Part shown: positions 6,422 to 13,797 of the stretch, piece by piece
How positions within the stretch are numbered: the stretch's first letter is position 1
Layout: every line of letters starts with the position of its first letter
NCBI GenBank assembly: GCA_023404805.1
Contig: JAEYAL010000324.1
Span: 1 to 21,904, forward strand
Direction of reading: 5' to 3'
Source: Actinomycetes bacterium
GTDB taxonomy: Bacteria; Actinomycetota; Thermoleophilia; Solirubrobacterales; Solirubrobacteraceae
Length of the DNA: 21,904 nucleotides
Position numbers and translations under genes: made by a program
Notes under the pieces: model-generated
What the model was told of the DNA's origin: nothing
The model's input: only the letters and a program-made list of their open reading frames with translations
Database searches by the model: none

Positions 6422-7360
6422 TCAGGCCGCAGACGCCGCCTCGGGCGCGTCGGGAGTGGTGTCGCGGATGACATCGGCGAGCCGTTCGAGCGTGAGCTCG
6501 CTGACCGTCGACGTCGCCTCGAAATCGCGGATGAACTCCACGAACTCCTGGGGCGCGTCGACGTGCGGGAAGTGCCCGGCCGCATCGATGATCTCGAGCC
6601 GCATGCCCGGCACGAGCTCCTGGACTTCATAGGCGTGCTGCACCGGGATGATCGTGTCGCGGGCACCCCAGATCGTGAGCAGCGGGCAGCCCTCCATCAG
6701 GTAGAGCTTGTCGACGGCTGACACGCGCTGACCGCCGAGGCCGGTACTCGCCCGGACCGTGTTCAAGAACGCTTCACGGGCGTCGGGATCGTGCAGCGAC
6801 GCGAGGCCCTCGAGGCCTTCGGCGGCGTCGGTCGGCAGTTCAAGGCCGACGACATCGAGCAGCCCGCGCACAGTGCGGCCGGCGAGCTGGGCGGGCGCGC
6901 TCGTGGCGGCGCGGATCGCGAGCGGAGCTCCCGGCAGACTCGCTGCCCGCAGCACGGCGCCGAGATCCCGGCCGAGGCCGCCGCTGCCGACGAGCACCAG
7001 CCGACCGACCAGTTCGGGGGCGAGATGGAGCAGCTGCATCGCGATTCCACCGCCCAGCGAATGACCGACCAGCGTGACGCGCTGCGCGTCGAGCGCCAGG
7101 AGCAGGTCGCGGATCACGGTGGCGTAGCCGCCGATGGAGTAGTCGCCCATCGGCTTGGCGGAACGCCCGTGGCCGATCAGATCTGGGGCGATCACGTCGT
7201 GGGTGAGGGCGAGATCGCCGATGACCGAATCCCACGTGTGGTTGTTCGACGCGATGCCGTGCAGGAGCACGAGTTGCGGCCCTTGGCCGCCGCGGCGGTA
7301 GGTCACCACGTTGCCGTGAAGGGTGATCTCATGATCTTCGATAGCCGACCGGTCACCCAC
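6422..7360 (-). CDS. Alpha/beta-fold hydrolase
   Basis: A 312-residue cytosolic hydrolase. Motifs in order: the oxyanion-hole HG in VLLHGIASN (about 31-39), APDLIGHGRS, the nucleophile elbow VGHSLGGG with Ser101, the acid Asp235 in WGARDTIIP, and the general base His263 in AAGHFPH. This is a complete Ser-Asp-His triad of the epoxide-hydrolase/C-C-hydrolase-like branch; the substrate cannot be read from sequence. A C-terminal tail of about 30 residues (TLERLADVIRDTTPDAPEA...) exceeds the usual domain end. The start is GTG 7360, chosen because AGGA lies 5 bases upstream; an upstream frame extension to 7441 has an implausible arginine-rich N-terminus. It lies downstream of the sigma gene on the same strand, 129 bases away, so it may be separate. 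Confidence 0.92.
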   Translation of the reverse strand: MGDRSAIEDHEITLHGNVVTYRRGGQGPQLVLLHGIASNNHTWDSVIGDLALTHDVIAPDLIGHGRSAKPMGDYSIGGYATVIRDLLLALDAQRVTLVGHSLGGGIAMQLLHLAPELVGRLVLVGSGGLGRDLGAVLRAASLPGAPLAIRAATSAPAQLAGRTVRGLLDVVGLELPTDAAEGLEGLASLHDPDAREAFLNTVRASTGLGGQRVSAVDKLYLMEGCPLLTIWGARDTIIPVQHAYEVQELVPGMRLEIIDAAGHFPHVDAPQEFVEFIRDFEATSTVSELTLERLADVIRDTTPDAPEAASAA

Positions 7361-7489
7361 GCTGTTCCTGCCTTGTCGCGTTCGGAATGGCGGCGATCCT
7401 ACGCACCTGATCGCCTGTCTCCGCCGGTCCGGGCGAGGCAAGCCCGGCCAACGGCGGGATCGCGAGAGCGGTCGCGTGCTGGCCGGGAC

Positions 7490-8440
7490 TTAGAGGGCGG
7501 CGGGCAGGTCCGGGAAGCGCTCGAACAGCTGGCCGTCGAACGTGACGATCTCGCGCACGAGCCCGCCCTCGATGCGCAGCACGTCGAGGGCCAGCGGCCG
7601 GTAGCCGTCGCTGCCGGGCGTCTGCACGTACGCGGCGACCGCCGGCTGGCCGTTGGCCTGCGTCAGCACGCAGCGCAGGGTCCCGAACGCCTCCGAGCCG
7701 TAGCCGCCGCTGACCCACGCCTGCACCACGGTGTCGCGGCCTTCCCAGAGTCCCGGCTGCGGCGGCATCGAGAAGCGCAGGTCCTCGTGCATCAGCGCGG
7801 CGGTCGCTTCGACGTCGGCCCGCTCCGAGGCGTCGACGTAGCGCGCGAGCAGGTCACGCAGCGCGGCACTGGGTTCGTCGCCCGGCTGCCATTCGGCGCG
7901 CGGCTCCGGCAGGTGCTCCCGCACGCCGGCGCGGGCCCGCTGGAGCGCGGAGTTCACCGACGCGACGGTCGTGTCCAGCACATCGGCGGTCTCGGCGGCC
8001 GAGCAGTCGAGGATGTCGCGGAGCACGAGCACCGCGCGGGGGAGCGGCGCGAGGTGCTGGATCGCGACGAGGAAGGTCAACTCGATCGTCTCCTTGGCGA
8101 CCACCGTGTCGGCTGGGTCGTCCTCGCCGGAGGGCAGCTCGGCCAGGAGCGCGTCGGGGTACGGCTGGAGCCAGAGCACTTCGCCGTCGGCCGACGGGAC
8201 GCGCGGCCGCTTGTCGAGCGCGTCCAGGCACGCGTTCGTCGCGATCTTGTAGAGCCACGCGCGCAGCGACGAGCGGCCTTCGAACTGCTCCCGCTTGCGC
8301 CACGCCCGCAAGAACGTCTCCTGGACGAGGTCCTCGGACTCCTCGAAGGAACCCGTCATCCGGTAGCAGTGCACGTGCAGCTCCCGGCGGTGGCGGCGCA
8401 CCTGTGCTTCAAAGGTTTCGCGGTCGGTCGTGCTGGTCAT
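7490..8440 (-). CDS. ECF RNA polymerase sigma factor with C-terminal SnoaL-like domain (SigG/SigX5-like)
   Basis: A 316-residue sigma factor. Sigma region 2 occupies about residues 8-76, with LHVHCYRMTGSFEESEDLVQ and ETFLRAWRKREQFEGRSSLR, characteristic of the SigG/TIGR02960 group. Region 4 lies at about 119-172, ending in an HTH (CSAAETADVLDTTVASVNSA then LQRARAG). A further 120 residues form a SnoaL/NTF2-like domain (about 192-310, including MHEDLRFSMPPQPGLWEGRD). In this group the C-terminal domain is thought to modulate the sigma factor in place of a separate anti-sigma factor, and indeed none lies next to it. It starts at ATG 8440, 33 bases after the stop of prephenate dehydratase upstream, so the two may be co-transcribed. 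Confidence 0.92.
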   Translation of the reverse strand: MTSTTDRETFEAQVRRHRRELHVHCYRMTGSFEESEDLVQETFLRAWRKREQFEGRSSLRAWLYKIATNACLDALDKRPRVPSADGEVLWLQPYPDALLAELPSGEDDPADTVVAKETIELTFLVAIQHLAPLPRAVLVLRDILDCSAAETADVLDTTVASVNSALQRARAGVREHLPEPRAEWQPGDEPSAALRDLLARYVDASERADVEATAALMHEDLRFSMPPQPGLWEGRDTVVQAWVSGGYGSEAFGTLRCVLTQANGQPAVAAYVQTPGSDGYRPLALDVLRIEGGLVREIVTFDGQLFERFPDLPAAL

Positions 8441-8473
8441 GGTCGTTGAGACGGCGGCGCGGCCGAAAACTCA

Positions 8474-9352
8474 TCACCCGTCGCGGCGGCTCCGAAACGG
8501 GTCGGCGGGATACACGCCGAGGATCTTCACCTCGGTCGTGAAGAACGCCAGCTCTTCGAGCGCCCGCGCCAGCGCCGGCTCGTCCGGGTGGCTCTCGACC
8601 TCGGCCAGGAACTGGGTCGCGCTGAACATGCCGCCGACCATGTAGCTCTCGAGCTTGGTCATGTTGATGCCGTTCGTCGCGAAGCCACCCAGGGCCTTGT
8701 AGAGCGACGCAGGCAGGTTGCGGACGTTGAACACGAAGGTCGTGACGACCGGCGCGCTGCCGGCCGCGGCGCGCACCGGTTCACGGGCGAGGACGACGAA
8801 CCTCGTGGTGTTGTGGTCCTCATCTTCGACGTCGCGGGCCAGGATGCTGAGCCCGTACGTCTCCGCGGCGAGCGGCGGCGCGATCGCAGACTGGGTGAGA
8901 TCGCTGGACTCGGCGACCTCGCGGGCGGCGCCGGCGGTGTCGCCCGCGATCACCGGCCGCAGCCCGTAGTGGCGGATCGCCTGACGGCACTGGCCCAGAG
9001 CGTGGACGTGGCTGTGGACCGTCTCGATCCTCTCGAGGGAGGCACCGGGCAGCGCCATCAGCGCGAACTGGATCCGGAGGAAGTGCTCGCCGACGATGTG
9101 GAGGCCCGAGTCCGGCAGGAAGTGGTGGATGTCGGCGACGCGCCCGGCGATCGAGTTGTCGATCGGGATCATCGCCAGCGCTGCGGCCCCGCCTTGCACG
9201 GCCTCGAAGACGTCCTCGAACGACGCGCACGGCAGCGTCTCCCAGCCGGGATAGTGCTGTCGGCAGACGACATCGGAGTTCGCGCCCGGCTCTCCCTGGT
9301 AGGCGATGCGGCCCGGGCCGGCGGTGGGGGTGGTGCCCGTCACGGCGCTCAT
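8474..9352 (-). CDS. pheA: Prephenate dehydratase
   Basis: A 292-residue enzyme converting prephenate to phenylpyruvate in phenylalanine synthesis. The catalytic domain (about 14-190) begins IAYQGEPGANSD, contains the MIPIDNSIAGRV substrate-binding segment, and has the catalytic Thr in NTTRFVVLA (TRF at 183-185). A C-terminal ACT domain (about 203-285) follows. Its Phe-binding motifs are non-standard: the usual GALV/GALY reads PASLYKAL, and ESRP reads ESYM (INMTKLESYM). This is the variant I associate with alphaproteobacterial-type enzymes, so feedback inhibition may differ. The start is ATG 9352; the first 13 residues are a non-conserved extension. It is divergent from yaaA across 98 bases and lies upstream of the SigG-like gene on the same strand. 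Confidence 0.95.
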   Translation of the reverse strand: MSAVTGTTPTAGPGRIAYQGEPGANSDVVCRQHYPGWETLPCASFEDVFEAVQGGAAALAMIPIDNSIAGRVADIHHFLPDSGLHIVGEHFLRIQFALMALPGASLERIETVHSHVHALGQCRQAIRHYGLRPVIAGDTAGAAREVAESSDLTQSAIAPPLAAETYGLSILARDVEDEDHNTTRFVVLAREPVRAAAGSAPVVTTFVFNVRNLPASLYKALGGFATNGINMTKLESYMVGGMFSATQFLAEVESHPDEPALARALEELAFFTTEVKILGVYPADPFRSRRDG

Positions 9353-9450
9353 CGTTCCATGCGCCGCGGCTGCCTCGCCAGGGACACCTGGTGGCCAGTT
9401 CCGCGGCGGCGCGGTCTCGCGGAACCGATCATCTAGTCTCGGCCGTGCCG

Positions 9451-10239
9451 ATGCTGACCGTCCTGTCGCCTGCCAAGTCGCTCGATTTCGAATCGAAGCT
9501 GCCCACGAAGAAGCACTCGCAAGCCCGCCTGCTGGAGGGCGCCGAGGTCCTCGCCGACCAGCTCGCCGAGTTGACCCCCGCCGAAGTGGGCCAGCTCATG
9601 GGCATCTCCGACGAGCTCGCCGGCGTCAACGCCGAGCGGTTCCGCGACTTCACGCTGCCCTTCGAGCCGGGCCGCGAGCGCCCGGCGGTGCTCGCCTTCG
9701 CGGGCGACGTCTACACGGGTATGGACGCGCGGACCTTCGGCGAGCGCGACTTCACCGAGGCGCAGAAGTCCCTCCGGATCCTGTCTGGCCTGTACGGCCT
9801 GCTGCGGCCGCTCGACCTCATCGCGCCGTACCGCCTGGAGATGGGCACGCGGCTGGCGACGCCCGCCGGCGACGGGCTCTACGCCTACTGGCGCGACCGC
9901 GTCACCGCGCTGCTCGCCGAGGACCTCGCAGAGTCGCCGGGCCCGCCGGTGCTGCTGAACCTCGCCAGCACCGAGTATTTCGGCGTGGTTGATACCGAAG
10001 CGCTTGGCGCGAAGGTCATCTCGCCGCGGTTCCTCGACGCGCCGCAGTCCGATCCGACGCAGCTGAAGGTGATCTCGTTCTCGGCCAAGCGCGCCCGCGG
10101 GGCGATAGCCAGCTGGCTGGTGCGCGAGCGCATCCGCAGCCCCCGCAAACTGCCGGAGTTCACGGGGCTCGGCTACGCCTACGACGCCGACCGCTCCACC
10201 TCCGCCGAGCCGACGTTCGTGCGCCGCGGCGCGTCCTGA
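9451..10239 (+). CDS. yaaA: Peroxide stress protein YaaA (DUF328/UPF0246)
   Basis: A 262-residue protein of the YaaA family, which in E. coli lowers free iron and limits oxidative DNA damage after peroxide stress. Signatures include the N-terminus MLTVLSPAKSLDF, the FAGDVYTGMDA block, the SGLYGLLRPLDLIAPYRLEMG segment in two overlapping reads, and NLASTEYF. The start is ATG 9451, where family similarity begins; GTG 9445 is an alternative. The C-terminus (after about residue 240, GLGYAYDADRS...) runs past the usual end and overlaps the flotillin coding sequence by 61 bases. Adjacent pheA is divergent and unlikely to share function. Confidence 0.95.
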   Translation: MLTVLSPAKSLDFESKLPTKKHSQARLLEGAEVLADQLAELTPAEVGQLMGISDELAGVNAERFRDFTLPFEPGRERPAVLAFAGDVYTGMDARTFGERDFTEAQKSLRILSGLYGLLRPLDLIAPYRLEMGTRLATPAGDGLYAYWRDRVTALLAEDLAESPGPPVLLNLASTEYFGVVDTEALGAKVISPRFLDAPQSDPTQLKVISFSAKRARGAIASWLVRERIRSPRKLPEFTGLGYAYDADRSTSAEPTFVRRGAS

Positions 10240-11621
10240 GCCTCCTCGGCGGCTGGCTCGCCGTCGCCGTTGATCAGCTTCTGGGCGACGGGCAGCAGGA
10301 CCGCCGCTGCCCCGACGGTGCTGGCGACGCCACGCGAGAGCCCCTCAGCGCCATCGAGCACGATGAGCTGCTCGACGTTGTCGTACTGCTTGGCGGCCGC
10401 CGCCACGATCTCGGGCAGGCGCTCAGCGATCTGCTGGGCGATGACTGCCTCGGAGTTCGAGGCGAGCGCCTCGTTGCGGGCCTGGATGCCGTCGGCCTCG
10501 GCGATCGCCCGGGCCTTGACGGCTGACGCGTGCGCGTCGCCGGTGACCTTGGTCGCTTTCGCCTGCGCCTCTCCGTTGAGCTCCGTGGCCTTCGCTTCAG
10601 CTGCCGCAGCGAGCTCGACTTCGCGTGCCCGCGCTTCAGCCGCCTTCACCGCTGCTTCGCGGGCCGCTTGCGCGAGGGTGACCTGCTCGTAGGCGCGGGC
10701 GTCGGCAGGCCGGCGGACCTCGGTCTGCAGCCGCTGCTCGGTGAGGTCGGCCTCGAGCTGGGCGGCCGCCGTCTCAGCCTGGATCACCTGCTGGCGGGCG
10801 CGGGCTTCAGCCAACGGACCCGCCTGGGCGGCCGACGCGTTCGCCTGCTCAGTCTCGGCGTTGGCCTGGGCTTGCCGGACCGCGGAGTCGCGCGTGGCTT
10901 CGGCCATCTTCGCCTGCGCGGCCTGCTCCTTCTCGACGGCGTCACGGAGCCGCTCGGCCTCGGCGATGCGCGCGTTCTTCGCGACCTCGGCCGCCTGCGG
11001 GCGCCCCAGGTTCTCGATGTAGCCGGGCTCGTTCTCGTGCGCCGGGTCGGTGATCGACTGCAGCTGGAAGGAGTCGATGTGGAGCCCGAGCTTCTCCATC
11101 TCCGACTGGCACGCCTCGAGCACCTGCGACCGCAGCAGCTCCCGGTCGGAGATCAGCTCTTCGACCGTCATCGACCCGACGATCGAGCGCAGCTGGCCGT
11201 TGGCGATGTTCTCCACGGCGACCTTCATCTGGTCCTGCTGGCCGAGGAACCGGCGCGAAGCGTTGGCGATCGACGTGAAGTCGTCGGCCACTTTGAACAC
11301 GACCACGCCGCGGACGACGACGGGCACGGACTGGCGGCTGACGAGCGGCGAGTCTTGCGACGTCGTCCCGCCGACCGGGATCGTCACGGTTTCCAGCGAG
11401 AGCTTGCGGACGGTCTGGACGACCGGCAGGACCAGCGTGCCGCGGCCGGAGACGATCTTGAAGTCCATCGACTCCCCGGCGTTGTTGTCGCCGCGGGCCA
11501 GGAAGCCCGAGATGATCAGGGCTTCGCTGGGCTCGGCGACCTTGTACATCCACCACGCGACGATCGCGAGGATCGGGAGCGCTGCGGCGGCAAGGATTGG
11601 GAGGTACGGAGTCGAGTTCAT
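10179..11621 (-). CDS. Flotillin-like SPFH/band 7 family protein
   Basis: A 480-residue membrane-microdomain scaffold. A single N-terminal membrane segment (about 7-26, LPILAAAALPILAIVAWWMY) is followed by an SPFH/PHB domain (about 28-200: EALIISGFLARG, SVPVVVRGVVVFKV, MTVEELISDRELL). A long alanine/glutamate coiled coil comes next (about 205-410, repeats of EA-x-A and AQA patterns), and then a C-terminal hydrophobic patch (LSRGVASTVGAAAVLL). This is the canonical flotillin architecture (FloT/YuaG-like). It starts at ATG 11621, only 2 bases after the stop of the NfeD-like gene, so they form an operon of the NfeD-flotillin type known in many bacteria. The last 61 bases overlap the yaaA gene on the opposite strand. 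Confidence 0.95.
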   Translation of the reverse strand: MNSTPYLPILAAAALPILAIVAWWMYKVAEPSEALIISGFLARGDNNAGESMDFKIVSGRGTLVLPVVQTVRKLSLETVTIPVGGTTSQDSPLVSRQSVPVVVRGVVVFKVADDFTSIANASRRFLGQQDQMKVAVENIANGQLRSIVGSMTVEELISDRELLRSQVLEACQSEMEKLGLHIDSFQLQSITDPAHENEPGYIENLGRPQAAEVAKNARIAEAERLRDAVEKEQAAQAKMAEATRDSAVRQAQANAETEQANASAAQAGPLAEARARQQVIQAETAAAQLEADLTEQRLQTEVRRPADARAYEQVTLAQAAREAAVKAAEARAREVELAAAAEAKATELNGEAQAKATKVTGDAHASAVKARAIAEADGIQARNEALASNSEAVIAQQIAERLPEIVAAAAKQYDNVEQLIVLDGAEGLSRGVASTVGAAAVLLPVAQKLINGDGEPAAEEAQDAPRRTNVGSAEVERSAS

Positions 11622-11623
11622 AC

Positions 11624-11941
11624 TCAGCGTGGTGGGGTTGGGTTTTTAGGCAGTGTGAAGCAGTCGAGGAATTTGACCTCGACGGTGCGCGGGGGGAGAT
11701 AGGCGGTGATGGTGACCATTCGGCCAGGGTCGATCGGGACGTCGGCGTCCGAGCGCGCGTAGAACTCCTCGGTTCCGCCGCGCACGGGGACGATCACCGC
11801 GCCGAGACCGCCGGGCGGGATGCGGTCCGTGACGCGCACCAGCTTGCCGACGACCGCGTGATCGACTCGGTGGAGCCGGGACTTTCGAAGCTGCGCCAGG
11901 AGCTCGCCGATGAGCGCCGGGATCTGGTCTTCGAGCCACAT
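11624..11941 (-). CDS. Small NfeD-like OB-fold protein, 105 aa
   Basis: A short soluble protein. A helical N-terminus of about 25 residues (DQIPALIGELLAQLRKS) is followed by a beta-rich domain, GKLVRVTDRIPPGGLGAVIV, then GGTEEFYARSDADVPIDPGR and a TVEVKFLD strand. The G-x-V...P-G-G-x-G-x-V...A-x-S...I-x-x-G pattern matches the C-terminal OB-fold of NfeD proteins. The multi-pass membrane part of classical NfeD is missing, so it would need flotillin or another partner to reach the membrane. The start is ATG 11941. It lies directly upstream of the flotillin gene with a 2-base gap, the context expected for NfeD-like proteins. The assignment rests on this pattern plus context. Confidence 0.8.
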   Translation of the reverse strand: MWLEDQIPALIGELLAQLRKSRLHRVDHAVVGKLVRVTDRIPPGGLGAVIVPVRGGTEEFYARSDADVPIDPGRMVTITAYLPPRTVEVKFLDCFTLPKNPTPPR

Positions 11942-12110
11942 GGCTCAGCCGCCCCGGTCAAGGAGCGCAGCGGTTCGCTGCATCCCTGAGGAGGGGAGCG
12001 AACACAGAAGCGGCGTGGCGCAAGGGCGGGGCGCTTCGCAGGGCATGGTGCGCCTTTCGGGCAGGAGTAACTGATCTTGCCGACCAGACTTCCCGGCGCA
12101 CCTGATGGGC

Positions 12111-12140
12111 ATTGTATCCAGATGTTGTGGTCAATTGCAA
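12111..12140 (-). promoter_or_regulatory. Promoter of the NfeD-like/flotillin operon
   Basis: Read on the minus strand: TTGCAA (12140-12135), 18-base spacer, TACAAT (12116-12111), a near-consensus sigma-70 pair in an AT-rich island. It predicts a leader of about 165 bases before ATG 11941. The gap 11942-12355 holds no credible gene; besides this promoter and the palindrome at 12133 I see only the ribosome-binding site of the 12356 gene. Confidence 0.6.
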
Positions 12141-12148
12141 CAGCAATT
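12133..12148. promoter_or_regulatory. Palindrome overlapping the -35 box (candidate operator)
   Basis: AATTGC (12133-12138), AACA, GCAATT (12143-12148): a perfect 6-bp inverted repeat covering the -35 element of the flotillin-operon promoter. Position and AT content suit a repressor site; the regulator is unknown. Confidence 0.4.
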
Positions 12149-12355
12149 TGGGTTAAATGGGTGATTTCCAGTGGCCCGGCGTCGGGTTCGGCGCCGCGGC
12201 CCGCACTCGGTCGAACGTGTTCCGAAAGAGCGCCGGCGCGCCAGCCGACGTCGGTCTTGTCGTGTCGTGCCGCTCGGCTCCGACCAGTGGCTCACCTGGG
12301 CGCAAGGGGCGCCTGGACAGGACCCCGGTGGGACCCCGCCGAAGGAAGGCCAGCC

Positions 12356-12970
12356 ATGAGCAACACCACCTGCCACATGTCGATCTCGCTCGACGGCTTC
12401 GCCGCCGGACCAGACCAGAGCCGCGACCATCCGCTTGGAAAGGGCGGGCGGGAGGTCCACCTCTGGCACATCGGCGACGAGCGCGCGACCGCTGCTGACG
12501 AGACCGCCGCCGGCTGGCTCATGCGCCCGCGTGGCGCGTACGTCATGGGCCGCAACATGTTCGGCCCGGTCCGCGGCAGCTGGGAGAGCGAGGAGGAGTG
12601 GCGCGGCTGGTGGGGGCCGACGCCGCCGTACCACGCGCCGGTCTTCGTCCTCACCAACTACGAGCGCGAACCCGTCGAGATGGACGGCGGCACGACCTTC
12701 TACTTCGTCACGGGCGGCTTCGACGCGGCGTACGCCCAGGCGCAGGAGGCCGCGGGCGACCGCGGCATCGACATCGCTGGCGGCGCGTCGACCGTGCGGC
12801 AGGCCCTCGCCGCTGGCGTCGTCGACGAGCTCACCCTCGACATCGCCCCGGTCCTGCTCGGCTCTGGCGAGCGGATTTTCGACGGCGTCGAGACCTTCGA
12901 CATGGAGCCCGTCGAGGTGCTGCACTCGCCGCTCGCGACGCACATCCGGTACGAGCGCGCTCAGCGGTAG
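12356..12970 (+). CDS. Dihydrofolate reductase family protein (RibD C-terminal domain-like)
   Basis: A 204-residue protein of the RibD-C/DHFR-like fold. The N-terminal strand reads CHMSISLDGFAAGPDQS, the family hallmark S-x-S-L-D-G-x-x-A. A central AYVMGRNMFGP matches the NADPH-binding region. VFVLTNYEREP and IDIAGGASTVRQALAAGVVD (the GG motif of the nucleotide site) precede DELTLDIAPVLLGSGERIFD. These stand-alone proteins are annotated as reductases of unknown substrate and are not the classical folate enzyme or riboflavin RibD. The start is ATG 12356, with GAAGGAAGG (12341-12349) 6 bases upstream. It is probably monocistronic, convergent with the rskA-like gene across a 41-base gap that carries a hairpin. 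Confidence 0.92.
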   Translation: MSNTTCHMSISLDGFAAGPDQSRDHPLGKGGREVHLWHIGDERATAADETAAGWLMRPRGAYVMGRNMFGPVRGSWESEEEWRGWWGPTPPYHAPVFVLTNYEREPVEMDGGTTFYFVTGGFDAAYAQAQEAAGDRGIDIAGGASTVRQALAAGVVDELTLDIAPVLLGSGERIFDGVETFDMEPVEVLHSPLATHIRYERAQR

Positions 12971-12992
12971 CAGGCGCGCGTCTCATAGGGCG

Positions 12993-13020
12993 GTGGCCGG
13001 CGGCGTCGCCGCTAGGCCAC
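12993..13020. terminator. Bidirectional hairpin between converging genes
   Basis: GTGGCC (12993-12998) pairs with GGCCAC (13015-13020), enclosing a second stem GCGGC/GCCGC. It lies 23 bases after the 12356 gene's stop and spans the stop codon of the rskA-like gene, so it could end transcription from both sides. No T-tract is present. Confidence 0.5.
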
Positions 13021-13797
13021 TCGCGCGGCGGCGACCGGCGCCCCGGACGGCGCAGCCATCTTCTCGCGGGTGCCCTCTCGGCTGACCATGATCTCGGCGA
13101 TGTCGCCGGCGCCGTCGACGGTGATCGCCCGGGTGGAGCCAGCGCCGGTCCACATGCCGACGTTGCGGACCGCGCCGTTCTTGTGCGCCGCCCAGATCTG
13201 CCACGAGCCGTCGCCAGCCGACGGGAGGTCTTGCAGCACGAGCACGATGCGGTCGCCCTCGCGCATCAGCCGCCCCGAGGCGCCCGCGAGCTGGTCGCTG
13301 GTCTTGACCGAGACAAGCTGCGCGCCGCGCGAACTAGCGGCCGTCTCTGCCCGCGCGAGCTGCGAACGGGACTCGTCGAGCGCGCTGCGCGTGTCGAGCA
13401 GCAGCACACCGAGGACCGCTGCCGCGAGCGCGAAGCCGCCCGCGAGCGCCGGATAGGCGGGGGAGGGCAGCGACAGGCGGTCGCGCCACCGACGGCGAGG
13501 CTGCGCAGCGGCTGCGGCTGGTTTGCGGGCGTCCGCCGCGTCGTGGCCAGCGGCAGCGTCGATGGCGTCGAGCACGCGCGCGCGGACCGCTGGCGGGGGC
13601 GCATGCTGCGGCACCGCGTTCGCGAGGTCGAGCGTCGTGCGCTCCAGCTCGCGAAGCTCGGCCGCCAGCGCCGGCTCGCGGACCAGCGCCTCCTCGAGCC
13701 GCACGAGCTCGGGGCCTTCCAGCTCTCCGAGCAGGTACGGCACGAGCTGCAGGCGCAGTTCGGCGGGGTCGCGGTCGGGATGTCGGTCGGAGGTCAC
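13012..13797 (-). CDS. rskA: Anti-sigma factor, RskA family
   Basis: A 261-residue single-pass membrane protein. The cytoplasmic N-terminal sigma-binding region (about 10-60: QLVPYLLGELEGPELVRLEE, then ALVREPALAAELRELE) has the anti-sigma helical pattern but lacks the HxxxCxxC zinc motif, as in RskA. A membrane segment follows (about 114-134, PALAGGFALAAAVLGVLLL), then an extracytoplasmic RskA-type domain with DGSWQIWAAHKNGAVRNVG and ITVDGAGDIAEIMVSREG. The family holds its sigma factor inactive until the membrane protein is cleaved by regulated proteolysis. The start is GTG 13797, overlapping the sigma gene's TGA as GTGA, so the two are translationally coupled. The symbol is by analogy with M. 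tuberculosis. Confidence 0.93.
   Translation of the reverse strand: MTSDRHPDRDPAELRLQLVPYLLGELEGPELVRLEEALVREPALAAELRELERTTLDLANAVPQHAPPPAVRARVLDAIDAAAGHDAADARKPAAAAAQPRRRWRDRLSLPSPAYPALAGGFALAAAVLGVLLLDTRSALDESRSQLARAETAASSRGAQLVSVKTSDQLAGASGRLMREGDRIVLVLQDLPSAGDGSWQIWAAHKNGAVRNVGMWTGAGSTRAITVDGAGDIAEIMVSREGTREKMAAPSGAPVAAARVA

Noticed and set aside
10530..11702. 390-codon plus-strand open frame across the flotillin gene
   Set aside because: It is an antisense shadow of the alanine-rich coiled coil of flotillin and has no recognisable domain.
12129..12134. TTGACC (minus strand) as the -35 box for the TACAAT at 12111
   Set aside because: The spacer would be only 12 bases; TTGCAA at 18 bases is the better partner.
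11958..12146. 62-codon minus-strand frame in the flotillin-operon leader
   Set aside because: It begins upstream of the predicted transcription start, has no ribosome-binding site and an unstructured composition.
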